From contig NVTY02000056.1 of assembly GCA_002401765.2 (NCBI GenBank), forward strand, positions 1-47,758: a stretch of 47,758 nucleotides of DNA, read 5' to 3'. The number at the start of each line of letters is the position of its first letter. Within the stretch, counting starts at the first letter, position 1. Of this stretch, positions 39,258-47,758 are shown one piece after another. Position numbers and translations under genes: made by a program. This DNA comes from Thiotrichaceae bacterium. GTDB lineage: Bacteria > Pseudomonadota > Gammaproteobacteria > SZUA-140. Below the pieces are notes generated by a model that ran no database searches, was not told where the DNA came from, and saw only the letters and a list, made by a program, of their open reading frames with translations.

Positions 39258-40336
39258 CTCACCTTCAATGAAGCCAAGCCAATCAATACCAAAATCACAG
39301 TAACAATCCAAAAACGCACGATCACACGTGGTTCAGGCCACCCTTTCAATTCAAAATGATGGTGTAGTGGCGCCATGCGAAAAACACGTTTACCGGTCAA
39401 TTTATATGACACGACCTGAATCACCACCGATGCGGTCTCCGCAACAAAAATGCCGCCCATGATTAGCAATACAATTTCTTGCCTCACTACCACTGCTGTC
39501 ACGCCCAGTGCCGCGCCCAATGCTAGTGCGCCAACATCACCCATAAAAACCTGAGCCGGATGCGTGTTGAACCATAAAAACCCAAGCCCAGCACCTGCAA
39601 TCGCACCACAAAAAATAGCCACCTCACCCACACCAGCCACATATGGAATACCCAGATATGCGGCAAATTTCACATGACCCGTAACATAGGCAAAGATCCC
39701 CAATGCGCTAGCAACCATCACCGTTGGCATAATCGCAAGTCCATCTAAGCCATCCGTCAAATTCACTGCGTTGCTAAAACCAACAATCATCAAATAGCTC
39801 AGTAGGATGTACATAATGCCAAGATCGATCGCGACATCTTTTATGAAAGGGAAAATCAGCTGCGTTTCAACCGGCATCGTTGCCGTTGCATATAAAAATA
39901 TGGCGGCAGCAAGTCCGGCGATGGACTGCCACATAAACTTTTTGCGTGCGCTGAGGCCGTCTGAGCTACCACCTATAATTTTTCGATAATCATCGACCCA
40001 ACCAATCGCACCAAACATCAATGTCACTATCAGCACCACCCACACATAATGATTACCAAGATCCCCCCACAGCAACGTGCTGATGGCGATGGCGACCAAT
40101 ATCAATGCGCCGCCCATGGTGGGGGTACCTGACTTAACCAGATGACTTTGCGGGCCATCATCACGAATGTTTTGACCTATCTGGTAGTGATTCAGCTTAC
40201 GGATCATGACAGGACCGATCACAAACGAGATAATTAATGCCGTTAAAACACCTAGAATGGCGCGCAGTGTCAAATATTGGAAGACTGCAAAACCGCTGTA
40301 ACTCTCGGCCAAATATTCCGTCAGTAGTAGTAGCAT
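39254..40336 (-). CDS. mraY: Phospho-N-acetylmuramoyl-pentapeptide-transferase
   Basis: MraY transfers phospho-MurNAc-pentapeptide to undecaprenyl phosphate, forming lipid I. The 360-residue product is full length, with about ten membrane helices. Family motifs are [16 protein letters not shown], the Asp pair in [20 protein letters not shown], and [35 protein letters not shown] and [19 protein letters not shown] (the HHH motif) follow. Asp residues in these loops bind magnesium and the substrate. It follows murF with a single base between stop and ATG. Confidence 0.98.
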   Translation of the reverse strand: MLLLLTEYLAESYSGFAVFQYLTLRAILGVLTALIISFVIGPVMIRKLNHYQIGQNIRDDGPQSHLVKSGTPTMGGALILVAIAISTLLWGDLGNHYVWVVLIVTLMFGAIGWVDDYRKIIGGSSDGLSARKKFMWQSIAGLAAAIFLYATATMPVETQLIFPFIKDVAIDLGIMYILLSYLMIVGFSNAVNLTDGLDGLAIMPTVMVASALGIFAYVTGHVKFAAYLGIPYVAGVGEVAIFCGAIAGAGLGFLWFNTHPAQVFMGDVGALALGAALGVTAVVVRQEIVLLIMGGIFVAETASVVIQVVSYKLTGKRVFRMAPLHHHFELKGWPEPRVIVRFWIVTVILVLIGLASLKVR

Positions 40337-40337
40337 C

Positions 40338-41771
40338 TTAGCCCCCTACACCAATGGCACGAGCATAAACGACATCTTTATCCGCACCACCCAACGAAAC
40401 CTCATCATCAAGCAGCGCAGCGACAACGTTCTCCATCTTCATGCTACGCGAGCCCTTCACCATTACCGTCACGGGTTGTGTTAAAGAGGCTAATTCAACC
40501 CTTAATTCACTAACCAGCGCACCCTGCGTTGTAAAGTGGCTTGCCCTCACACCAAAAGTCTGCGCCGCATGTTGCGCCATATCACCCATCGTAAAAAGTC
40601 GTTTAACACCGGAACGATGCGCTTGTTCACCCATTTGCCGGTGCAGACTCACCGCTAGACCGCCTAGCTCACCCATATCTGCCAACACCAAAATTTTTTC
40701 ACCGTCATTCTCATTCAATACATCTAATCCCGCCTGCAATGAGGCAGGGTTTGCGTTATAGGTGTCATCAATCACGGTCACGCCCATCCGGTTTTTTTTA
40801 ATCTGCAGGCGGCCAGCCACATCAGCCAATGACTGCAATCCCTCTCGCACTGAATTCAAGGTTGCGCCCGCTGCTATTGCCGCAGTACTTGCAGCAAGGG
40901 CATTCATCACATTGTGTCGTCCAGGTAGTGGTAGAGATATCTCAACGCTTGCCGAATCTATGTGTAATTTAAAGCGGTAACCGACCCTCGCTACTGGCAC
41001 TAAATCAGCTGCCGACACATCGGCCGCTTTATCAACACCAAAATATTTACATTCGATATCGGTACAGATGAGCGCCCACACATCGCTGTATTCATCATCC
41101 GCGTTGATAACCGCAACACCACCCTTTTGTAGCCCTTCAAAAATTTCACCTTTTGCCTTCGCAACACCGGCAACATCACCAAAACCTTCAAGATGAGCAG
41201 GCCCGGCATTATTGACCATTGCAACAGTAGGTTGCGCCAGGTTGGTGAGATAACGAATCTCACCATGGTGATTCGCGCCCATCTCAATCACCGCATAATG
41301 ATGCTTGCTATTGATTCGCATCAGCGTCAGTGGCACGCCGATGTCATTATTCAGGTTACCTTGGGTTGCCAGCACTTTACCTTGCCGACCAAGAATCGAT
41401 GCCAGCATCTCTTTTACGGTTGTTTTGCCATTACTACCGGTCACCGCAATCACAGGGATCGGGTACTGCATCCGCCAGGCCGCTGCCAATTCACCCAGGG
41501 CACGACGGCTATCACTCACAATCACTTGCGGCAGTTCACTATCCACTGCATGCTCTACCAGTAACGCAACCGCACCCGCCTGCTGTGCCGACAGCACAAA
41601 GGCATGGCCATCAAAGTTAGGCCCGCGCAGTGCAACAAATAGATCGCCACTATTAATGGCGCGGCTATCAATACTCAACGCTGAGAATGAGGCATCATTG
41701 CCCTGTAGTTCACCGCCGCAAACCTGTGCCAGTTGCAATAATGAAAAAGAGTCACGAGAGGCTAATGCCAT
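40338..41771 (-). CDS. murF: UDP-MurNAc-tripeptide--D-alanyl-D-alanine ligase
   Basis: MurF adds D-Ala-D-Ala to complete the pentapeptide precursor. The start at 41771 shares one base with the murE stop (TAATG) and has GGGAGG eight bases upstream, giving 477 residues; the longest frame starts 11 codons earlier inside murE. The ATP loop is [20 protein letters not shown]. The central domain has [17 protein letters not shown] and [20 protein letters not shown]. The C-terminal domain has [20 protein letters not shown] and [24 protein letters not shown] is the closing signature. Confidence 0.97.
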   Translation of the reverse strand: MALASRDSFSLLQLAQVCGGELQGNDASFSALSIDSRAINSGDLFVALRGPNFDGHAFVLSAQQAGAVALLVEHAVDSELPQVIVSDSRRALGELAAAWRMQYPIPVIAVTGSNGKTTVKEMLASILGRQGKVLATQGNLNNDIGVPLTLMRINSKHHYAVIEMGANHHGEIRYLTNLAQPTVAMVNNAGPAHLEGFGDVAGVAKAKGEIFEGLQKGGVAVINADDEYSDVWALICTDIECKYFGVDKAADVSAADLVPVARVGYRFKLHIDSASVEISLPLPGRHNVMNALAASTAAIAAGATLNSVREGLQSLADVAGRLQIKKNRMGVTVIDDTYNANPASLQAGLDVLNENDGEKILVLADMGELGGLAVSLHRQMGEQAHRSGVKRLFTMGDMAQHAAQTFGVRASHFTTQGALVSELRVELASLTQPVTVMVKGSRSMKMENVVAALLDDEVSLGGADKDVVYARAIGVGG

Positions 41772-43300
41772 TACGCCACCTCCCGTAAAATAGCCAGCAC
41801 ACATTCACGGTCATTAAATGGTAGTTTCTGCTCAGCCACCCGCTGGAATGACTCATGACCTTTTCCAGCCACCACCACCACATCAGCAGCAGTGCTGCTT
41901 TTCAACGCGATTCTAATGGCTGCTGCGCGTTCATGAATCACAGTCACTTTCTTAGTTGTCTCAATACCCATCATGATGTCACGCACAATCAATGCCGCAT
42001 CTTCAAAGCGAGGATTGTCATCGGTAATCACAATTTCATCGGCATACTGCGCCGCAACCGCCCCCATTAAAGAGCGTTTACCTCTATCACGGTCACCACC
42101 ACAGCCAAAGAGACAGACCAAACGGCCTCGACAGTGATCTCGCAATGCGAGCAGCACATTCTGTAGCGCATCCGGCGTATGCGCATAATCAATGACGACC
42201 AACGGTTGCCCACCCACACCACCCAGGCGCTCCATACGACCATTGGCATTACCCACCTGCGCCAACAATGCCAACGCCTTCTCAAACGACAATCCCTTCA
42301 GCAAGAGCACCGATAATACGGCCAACAAGTTGCTCGCGTTAAACGCCCCTAATAAGTGCTTACTATGCAGCACGCCTTCACCCCAGGAAGTGACGACACG
42401 TATTTTAATACCCGCCTCATCAAGGCGAATCACTTCGCCATATACGCCTCGTACATCCGCAGCCAATAGCGCTCCCGCATCCTGCGATGCGTGCAGTAAG
42501 CCATACGCAACGGCATCCACACTTGTCGGCAAAGCCGCTAACAATTGCACACCAAAATCATCATCTCGATTAATCACCGCATGACTCAAGCCCGGCATCT
42601 CAAACAATGTCTGCTTGGCTGCGCCATAGGCTTCAAGATCACCGTGATAATCAAGATGATCACGAGTTAAATTGGTAAAGACAGCCACATCAAAGGCAAC
42701 TGCGGCAACGCGTGCCTGTTCGAGTGCATGTGATGACGCCTCCATCACCACGCTACTCGCACCCGCATCAACCATCTCTTTTAAGTGCGACTGCAATACC
42801 ACAGGATTCGGCGTGGTATGCGTTGCGAGCTGCAATGCACCCGGCAGACCATATCCCAATGTTCCCATCACACCACATTGGTCACCATTCAACTGCAACG
42901 CCTGTGACAAAAAATGACAACATGAGGTTTTTCCATTAGTGCCCGTTATGCCAACCATCCATAGCTGTTGTGAAGGTTGAGCGAAAAAGCGCGCGGCGAT
43001 CACGCCGACTTTTCGCTGCAATTCACTCACCTGGATCGTCGGCACCTGATTAACCGCTACGGCGTCAATATCGCCATCAAATACTACCGCGACCGCGCCT
43101 GCCGCGATGGCATCTTGAATATATTGTGTACCATCCGTGCGTTCACCACGGTAAGCAATGAATAGATCACCCACTGAAATTTCACGGCTATCAATGGTAA
43201 TGCCATGCACATCACAATCATTTGCCGCCGTCACATCCGCCAAATCTTTCAGCAAATGACGCAGTGATTGCCCCCGGCCCATCACAACCGCGGCACTCAT
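41771..43300 (-). CDS. murE: UDP-MurNAc-tripeptide synthetase (meso-diaminopimelate adding)
   Basis: MurE adds meso-diaminopimelate to UDP-MurNAc-dipeptide. The 509-residue product has DSREISVGDLFIAYRG near the start, which includes the UDP-sugar site. The ATP loop is VGITGTNGKTSCCHFLSQAL, and the central domain has VVMEASSHALEQARV and FTNLTRDHLDYHGD. The DDNPR motif (VITDDNPRFEDA) specifies diaminopimelate rather than lysine. VVVAGKGHESFQ lies near the C-terminus. The ATG overlaps the ftsI stop as ATGA. Confidence 0.97.
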   Translation of the reverse strand: MSAAVVMGRGQSLRHLLKDLADVTAANDCDVHGITIDSREISVGDLFIAYRGERTDGTQYIQDAIAAGAVAVVFDGDIDAVAVNQVPTIQVSELQRKVGVIAARFFAQPSQQLWMVGITGTNGKTSCCHFLSQALQLNGDQCGVMGTLGYGLPGALQLATHTTPNPVVLQSHLKEMVDAGASSVVMEASSHALEQARVAAVAFDVAVFTNLTRDHLDYHGDLEAYGAAKQTLFEMPGLSHAVINRDDDFGVQLLAALPTSVDAVAYGLLHASQDAGALLAADVRGVYGEVIRLDEAGIKIRVVTSWGEGVLHSKHLLGAFNASNLLAVLSVLLLKGLSFEKALALLAQVGNANGRMERLGGVGGQPLVVIDYAHTPDALQNVLLALRDHCRGRLVCLFGCGGDRDRGKRSLMGAVAAQYADEIVITDDNPRFEDAALIVRDIMMGIETTKKVTVIHERAAAIRIALKSSTAADVVVVAGKGHESFQRVAEQKLPFNDRECVLAILREVA

Positions 43301-45084
43301 AAGTGACTCCCGACGGCTGCGTGCAGCCTTGACCCATCCTGTTGAGGCAACGCATGCTCTGCTATCTTTTGATGTAGGTGCTTCATATTAATACGCGGCA
43401 CATCATCGGGAACGACCCCTAGCTGACGTAACGCAGCGCCCATCACCTTCGAAAATACAGGCGCCGCCGCCTGACCGCCATGATATGCCTCAGTGCGTGG
43501 CTCATTGATCATCACCACCGCTACCAAACGCGGATTACTAACAGGCGCCATTCCGGCAAAAATAGAGATATAACGCTCTTCTGAATAACCACCCACGTCA
43601 GACTTATGTACGGTACCGGTCTTACCCGCTACGCGATAACCAGCCACACCCGCCTTAACGCCGGTTCCTTTCTCAGAGACCACCGCCTCCATCATTTTTA
43701 ATACGCGCCTCGCCACCGCAGGTTCCATCACCTGTTCCGGCTGTAGCGCCTCGCCATCCAGCGCAAGGAATGAAGCCGGATTGATCCGCCCTTCATTTGC
43801 CAGCACCGCGTAGGCCTGAGCCAACTGCAACGAGGTAACCGACATGCCATAGCCAAATGAGAATGTTGCCTGATCGATATCACTCCACTTCCAATGATCA
43901 GTCATCAACCCAGACACTTCACCTGGAAAGCCACTATGCGTCAATGAACCAAAACCCGCGCGTGAATAGACACCCCATAGCTGCTCAGGCTCTAGTGCGA
44001 GTGCGAGCTTACTGACACCGACATTACTCGATTTAACCAGGATATCCGTCAAATTAAGATTGCCGTAATTTTTGGGGTCACGCACCGTGTCACGTCCGAC
44101 ACGAAAATAACCCGGCGCGGTCTTGATCACGTTACCTGGCAAGTATTTTTTAGATTCCAGCGCTGCAGCCACGGTAAAAGGTTTCATCGTTGAACCTGGT
44201 TCAAACACGTCAATCACTGCTCGATTACGCACATGGCTGTTTTTCAATGTACTGCGGTTGTTGGGGTTATAAGAGGGCTGATTCACCATCGCCAGCACTT
44301 CACTGGTTTTGGCGTCAAGAATCACAATCGAACCTGATTTTGCACGATGATCTCGCATCGCCGTCTTCAACTCACGGTAGGCGAGGTATTGAATATTCCG
44401 ATCAATGCTCAGTCGCAACACCTTACCCGCCTCCGGGACGTTAATGCTTTCAACATCCTCAACGACATAGCCGAGGCGATTTTTGATCACACGCTTACTA
44501 CCCGAAGTCCCTTGCAGCCACTGGTCATAGGCCAACTCAAGCCCTTCCTGTCCTTCATCATCCACATTAGTAAAGCCCACCACATGCGCGGTCACTTCAC
44601 CAGCCGGATAATAACGACGATATTCACGCTGTAAAAAGACACCCGGTATCCCTAGCGCCTTGACTTGCTGTGCAACATCAGGATTGATGCGCCGCTTCAG
44701 ATAAACAAACTCTCGCGTTTGCCGCGTCATCACGCGCTGGCTCAGCACATCAATATCCAATTCCAATAATTTAGCTAGACGCGGCCACTCGGCACTCGCA
44801 GTGATCAATTCCTGCGGATTCACCCATACCGAGTCTACCGGCGTACTAATGGCCAGCGGCTCGCCATTACGGTCGGTAATCATGCCACGATGCGCTGAAA
44901 TTTCCACCACGCGCAAATGTCGCGCATCACCTTGCCCCTGTAAAAACTCACTATCGGTCACCTGCAGATCAACCGCACGCCAGATCAACAGCCCAGCCGA
45001 CAGCAAGATCGTACCCAACACAATGCTGTGACGTAGTGGGTGAATCAGTATCGGCTGCTTTAATTTGTGCGCTTTTTTCTTCAT
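43297..45084 (-). CDS. ftsI: Peptidoglycan D,D-transpeptidase FtsI (PBP3)
   Basis: FtsI cross-links septal peptidoglycan in the periplasm with FtsW. The product has 595 residues from the ATG at 45084, which overlaps the ftsL stop as ATGA; the longer frame runs back through ftsL. A short basic cytoplasmic start is followed by a membrane helix near 19-40. The pedestal domain holds RGMITDRNGEPLAISTPVDS. In the transpeptidase domain the active-site motifs are VFEPGSTMKPF (S-x-x-K), KSSNVG (S-x-N) and AGKTGTVHKS (K-T-G). The C-terminal tail is long and low in complexity. Confidence 0.97.
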   Translation of the reverse strand: MKKKAHKLKQPILIHPLRHSIVLGTILLSAGLLIWRAVDLQVTDSEFLQGQGDARHLRVVEISAHRGMITDRNGEPLAISTPVDSVWVNPQELITASAEWPRLAKLLELDIDVLSQRVMTRQTREFVYLKRRINPDVAQQVKALGIPGVFLQREYRRYYPAGEVTAHVVGFTNVDDEGQEGLELAYDQWLQGTSGSKRVIKNRLGYVVEDVESINVPEAGKVLRLSIDRNIQYLAYRELKTAMRDHRAKSGSIVILDAKTSEVLAMVNQPSYNPNNRSTLKNSHVRNRAVIDVFEPGSTMKPFTVAAALESKKYLPGNVIKTAPGYFRVGRDTVRDPKNYGNLNLTDILVKSSNVGVSKLALALEPEQLWGVYSRAGFGSLTHSGFPGEVSGLMTDHWKWSDIDQATFSFGYGMSVTSLQLAQAYAVLANEGRINPASFLALDGEALQPEQVMEPAVARRVLKMMEAVVSEKGTGVKAGVAGYRVAGKTGTVHKSDVGGYSEERYISIFAGMAPVSNPRLVAVVMINEPRTEAYHGGQAAAPVFSKVMGAALRQLGVVPDDVPRINMKHLHQKIAEHALPQQDGSRLHAAVGSHL

Positions 45085-45353
45085 GGTGAAACGATCACAA
45101 TCTGATCGGGCTTGGGCGCATCCATTCCCAGACGGGTACGTGCTACTTGTTCGACACGATTGGGTGCCGCCCAGGTGCTCTGCTCTAACTGCAACTGCCC
45201 CCACTCAACATTCAAACGGTCACGCGTCCCCTCTAGCGACTGCAGTTCAACAAATAGTTTACGGCTGTGATGCTTGCTATAAACCACTCCCAATGCTGAA
45301 AACAGCACTGCCATTGCCAGTAACACTAAGAAAACCATCTGCCCCTTAATCAT
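45081..45353 (-). CDS. ftsL: Cell division protein FtsL
   Basis: FtsL is a small bitopic protein that pairs with FtsB through its coiled coil and activates FtsWI. The 90-residue product has a very short cytoplasmic start, a membrane helix (MVFLVLLAMAVLFSALGVVY), then a periplasmic heptad region (SRKLFVELQSLEGTRDRLNV). The end carries VEQVARTRLGMDAPKPDQIV, the usual FtsL closing motif. Recognition rests on this form and on its place between rsmH and ftsI. ATGA overlaps join it to both neighbours. Confidence 0.95.
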   Translation of the reverse strand: MIKGQMVFLVLLAMAVLFSALGVVYSKHHSRKLFVELQSLEGTRDRLNVEWGQLQLEQSTWAAPNRVEQVARTRLGMDAPKPDQIVIVSP

Positions 45354-46300
45354 GCGAGCTTCTCCGCCACTCGCATCACCGCACTGCGCGCCCGCGGATT
45401 AACCGCCAGCTCATCTTTACCCGCATATGCCGCCTTACCAATGCGACGCAGACGCTTGCCTCGCGTGCTTTCCATCACCGGCAGGCCGCGAGGGAACTGC
45501 TCTCCACGCTCCTGGTCTCGCATAAAGCGTTTTACAATTCGATCTTCCAATGAGTGAAAACTGATCACCACCAGACGACCACCCACCTCCAACACATCCA
45601 GCATCTGCTCGAGGCATGCGTGTAGATCATCCAACTCATGATTAACGGCGATACGAATCGCCTGAAATACACGGGTAGCAGGGTCTTTTCCCTTTTCCCA
45701 CTTTGGATTGGCCTGCGCCACTATCGCCTGCAGTTGCGCAGTTGTTTCGATCGGCGCCTCTTCGCGCGCAGCCACTATCGCACGCGCAATACGCGGGGCA
45801 TAACGTTCTTCGCCATAGTCACGCAGTACTTTGATTATTTCTTCGAGCGGTGCACGAGCCACCCACTGCGCCGCACTTTCACCCGCTTCAGGGTTCATGC
45901 GCATATCAAGCGGGCCATCATTACGGAAGCTAAAACCACGGCTGGCATCATCTAGCTGAGGAGAGGAGACCCCAAGATCGAGCAGCACACCGCTGACCGC
46001 TCCCGTTAATCCCTGACTCGCGACATGCTGACTAAGCATTGCAAATGACCCATGTTGTATCGAAAAACGAGAATCCGATCCGAATTTCTGCTGCGCAATA
46101 GCTACCGCCTCAGGATCCTTATCGATTGCCAGTAGTCGTCCCGACTGATCAAGCCCCTCCATTACCTTTAGCGCATGCCCACCACGCCCAAAGGTTGCAT
46201 CCACATACACACCCGTCGGCTTTACCGCTAATGCGGCGACTGCCTCATTAAGTAAAACTGCTTGGTGTTGGAATACTGCATCTTCAATCTCATCCATCAT
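45350..46300 (-). CDS. rsmH: 16S rRNA (cytosine1402-N4)-methyltransferase
   Basis: RsmH (MraW) methylates N4 of C1402 in the ribosomal P site using S-adenosylmethionine. The start is taken as the first of two ATGs just after mraZ (46300; 46297 is equally good), giving 316 residues. Motifs: HQAVLLNEAVAAL at the start, VYVDATFGRGGHALKVMEGL (SAM site), LAIDKDPEAVA, LLDLGVSSPQLDDASRGFSF and GPLDMRMNP. GGRLVVISFHSLEDRIVKRF and NPRARSAVMRVAEKL complete the family pattern. No good binding site is seen, so its translation may depend on mraZ, whose stop is five bases upstream. Confidence 0.97.
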   Translation of the reverse strand: MMDEIEDAVFQHQAVLLNEAVAALAVKPTGVYVDATFGRGGHALKVMEGLDQSGRLLAIDKDPEAVAIAQQKFGSDSRFSIQHGSFAMLSQHVASQGLTGAVSGVLLDLGVSSPQLDDASRGFSFRNDGPLDMRMNPEAGESAAQWVARAPLEEIIKVLRDYGEERYAPRIARAIVAAREEAPIETTAQLQAIVAQANPKWEKGKDPATRVFQAIRIAVNHELDDLHACLEQMLDVLEVGGRLVVISFHSLEDRIVKRFMRDQERGEQFPRGLPVMESTRGKRLRRIGKAAYAGKDELAVNPRARSAVMRVAEKLA

Positions 46301-46304
46301 CAAA

Positions 46305-46757
46305 CTACAACGACAACGATTCCAGCGCTTCACTCAGCGGGGCGTCATCTTCATCCTCTTCTAACCACTCATCTCGACGCTTAATCCAGCTCTGTTCATT
46401 CCAAAGCTCAAGTTTGTTACCCTGCCCGATCATCACCACCTTCTTATCAAGCTCCGCAAACTCTCGTAACGGTGGTGGCAGTAAAATGCGATGATTTCCG
46501 TCCATATCACACTCAGTTGCATGACCTATCAACAATCGCTGCAGGCGGCGCGTCTGCTTATCCATATTAGGCATTGCGGTAAGCTTAGCTTCGAGTATTT
46601 CCCACTCTTGCAGAGGATAGAGCAGCAGACAATGATCGCGGTCGACAGTCACAATCAATTTGCCATCACAAAGCACCCGCAGCCGCTCCCGAAACTTGCT
46701 CGGAATCGCTAGGCGACCTTTGACATCCAAATTGAGCGAATGCACTCCCCGAAACAC
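46305..46757 (-). CDS. mraZ: Transcriptional regulator MraZ
   Basis: MraZ is an AbrB-fold protein with two tandem domains that forms ring-shaped oligomers and represses the dcw operon. The start is a GTG at 46757, with GGAGGGAG five bases before it; the product then begins MFRGVHSLNLDVKGRLAIPS, the conserved N-terminus, and has 150 residues. The longer frame from 46808 would run through the operator. The two copies of the D-x-K-GR / D-x-x-x-R-I-L-L-P motif are seen at DVKGRLAIPSKFRERL and DMDGNHRILLPPPLREFA. The C-terminal acidic stretch EEDEDDAPLSEALE is long. Confidence 0.97.
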   Translation of the reverse strand: MFRGVHSLNLDVKGRLAIPSKFRERLRVLCDGKLIVTVDRDHCLLLYPLQEWEILEAKLTAMPNMDKQTRRLQRLLIGHATECDMDGNHRILLPPPLREFAELDKKVVMIGQGNKLELWNEQSWIKRRDEWLEEDEDDAPLSEALESLSL

Positions 46758-46782
46758 TGCAACTCCCTCCCTTTTCAAATAA

Positions 46783-46807
46783 ACCCACAATTCACCACTT
46801 TTACCCA
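46783..46807 (-). promoter_or_regulatory. Three MraZ boxes
   Basis: On the minus strand, TGGGT, TGGTG and TGGGT occur at 46807-46803, 46797-46793 and 46787-46783, exactly 10 bp apart and on one face of the helix. This is the TGGGN repeat known to bind MraZ. They begin ten bases past the -10, so bound MraZ would block initiation or early elongation. The middle box is imperfect. Confidence 0.85.
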
Positions 46808-46816
46808 CTTAGCGAC

Positions 46817-46844
46817 ACTATATACCCGTTTATATAGCTGTCAA
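46817..46844 (-). promoter_or_regulatory. Sigma70-type promoter of the dcw cluster
   Basis: On the minus strand TTGACA (46844-46839) and TATAGT (46822-46817) are 16 bases apart. The -35 is perfect and the -10 has one mismatch. Transcription should begin near 46810, giving a leader of about 50 bases that carries the MraZ boxes. Confidence 0.85.
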
Positions 46845-47193
46845 GAAAAAACCAAGCGGAGTGAGATGGGTTTCTCCCTTTACAGACAACAACTTAGCGA
46901 AAATAAATATTTTTCATAAAGGTAGGAGAAAATGTACTTTTTCAAAGATTTTTTAAATCAGCAAGTTGGAAACTAGTACTCGAAATTACATTAGGTTTAA
47001 ACCCAACAGCACCCACGAGAAAAATATTTTCCACTCAATTTGATTGATTTTTAGGCAATGTGCGGGAATTGAGTAGATGAGTAACCCGGCGCAGGTAAAA
47101 AACAGTCAGCGCTTCCAACCCTAAGCCAGCACACCGCCTTATTTCATCCGCACTCAGCAACGCCCAGATTAAGCAACAAAAGATATACTTATA
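46845..47193. other. AT-rich stretch upstream of the dcw promoter
   Basis: No supported gene. A 69-codon frame on the minus strand (47035-47244) runs from inside the miniature element and ends in a basic LLNSRTLPKNQSN stretch. It could be the tail of a decayed transposase, but this is not certain. AT-rich runs next to the -35 might act as an UP element. Confidence 0.35.
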
Positions 47194-47333
47194 GAGACCT
47201 TTGCACGAACCAGGATTTTGCTCTCTGACAAGGCAAAAGCCCACGGAATGAGGGAGTTTATAGCTATAAATGACCGATTGAGACCGCTTTTAACGCAGTC
47301 AGAGAGCAAAAGAACAATCGTGCAAAGTTCTTC
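47194..47333. mobile_element. Decayed copy of the IS5-like miniature element
   Basis: The left end GAGACCTTTGCACGA is identical to the first 15 bases of the element at 1643. The right end, TCGTGCAAAGTTCTTC, is a damaged form of its complement. Scattered internal words also match (CAAGGC, GAGTTTA, AAATGACCGA, CGCAG). Length is the same, about 140 bp. No target duplication remains. Confidence 0.65.
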
Positions 47334-47344
47334 TGAATAATTCG

Positions 47345-47660
47345 GCATTCCAAACTCTTTCCGCTCCCTGTCTGATCATCAGGGCCTGGCTAGATAAAGC
47401 CCTACCGCAAGTGCCGCCAACCAGCGCAACTGGAAAAGCATTGCACTGCCTGAACAACGAATCGACAAAGCTCACTGCTTATCTGAAAGATAGTCGTCTT
47501 AAGATTGACAATAACGGTGCAGAGAACCTCATCAGGCCCTTTGTCATGGGGCGTAAAAACTGGTTATTCAGCGCCTCGGTTAAAGGTGTCAAAGCCAGCG
47601 CCAACCTATACTCATTTGATCGAGAGTGCTAAAGCAAACGGACTGGAGCCATACGCTTAG
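47345..47660 (+). pseudogene. IS66 family transposase, C-terminal remnant
   Basis: The frame through LPQVPPTSATGKALHCLNN continues with RLKIDNNGAENLIRPFVMGR and KNWLFSASVKGVKASANLYS. This is the conserved C-terminal part of the IS66 DDE transposase, including the catalytic Glu in NNGAEN. After LYS a single extra T (in TCATTTGATC) shifts the frame to a stop at 47632. Skipping it restores LIESAKANGLEPYA, which then meets TAG at 47658-47660. The N-terminal three quarters and the companion IS66 genes are missing. It is a dead fragment that abuts the decayed miniature element. The remaining 98 bases of the window show nothing recognisable. Confidence 0.85.
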
Positions 47661-47758
47661 GGACGTGCACGAAACAAGTTTCGGGTATGGCGCTCAGATT
47701 TAGTTCGTATTTGTTCGTTCTGATTGAGCAAAATCGTAGGAATAGTGGTTCTATTTTG

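Noticed and set aside
47035..47244. 69-codon frame on the minus strand near the right end
   Set aside because: It starts inside the decayed miniature element. The end might be a transposase tail, but I could not assign it.

Overview
The window looks like chromosomal DNA of a gammaproteobacterium. The grounds are a complete division and cell wall (dcw) cluster with murB and ddl between murC and ftsQ, followed by lpxC, a DUF721 (DciA) gene, an M23 peptidase, secA and argJ. The block radC / coaBC-dut-algC-argB next to rpmB-rpmG has the same meaning. This arrangement is familiar from Pseudomonas and sulfur-oxidising or methylotrophic gammaproteobacteria. MurE carries the DNPR motif of meso-diaminopimelate ligases, which fits a Gram-negative wall. 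I cannot name the genus.

Left part (1-14.9 kb) is accessory. A partial REP-associated (Y1/RAYT) transposase runs off the left edge. It is followed by a secreted protein of unknown function, a 140-bp IS5-like miniature element, a GT4 glycosyltransferase, a small CxxCxxxxCC protein and a large repeat lipoprotein. Next come a zinc-ribbon/SPFH gene pair and an MBL-fold hydrolase. A membrane histidine kinase follows whose PAS domain keeps the haem-ligand positions of FixL. After it lie a YdcH-like protein, a GIY-YIG protein and a SelO-like gene split in two by a 159-bp palindromic miniature transposon flanked by TA. Two small unknown genes close this part.

Middle part (15-27.8 kb) is housekeeping. 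On the minus strand, coaBC-dut-algC-argB serves coenzyme A synthesis, dUTP removal, sugar phosphate isomerisation and arginine synthesis. On the plus strand are radC, rpmB-rpmG (with a clear promoter and terminator) and a methyl-accepting chemotaxis protein. Then argJ and secA (minus), an M23 peptidase (minus) and dciA (plus).

Right part (27.8-46.8 kb) is one minus-strand run, mraZ-rsmH-ftsL-ftsI-murE-murF-mraY-murD-ftsW-murG-murC-murB-ddl-ftsQ-ftsA-ftsZ-lpxC. Most junctions are 1-11 bp overlaps or very short gaps, so the run is probably expressed largely as one unit. A strong sigma70-type promoter lies upstream of mraZ, followed directly by three MraZ boxes at exact 10-bp spacing. Together these genes make lipid II, assemble the divisome and start lipid A synthesis. 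Beyond the promoter is an IS graveyard: a second, decayed copy of the IS5-like miniature element and the C-terminal remnant of an IS66 transposase.

The best candidates for closer study are the SelO-like gene with its transposon insertion, the FixL-like kinase, the SPFH/zinc-ribbon pair and the eight-repeat lipoprotein. I saw no CRISPR array, rRNA or tRNA. Most start sites below were chosen from ribosome binding sites and overlaps, and often differ from the longest open frame.
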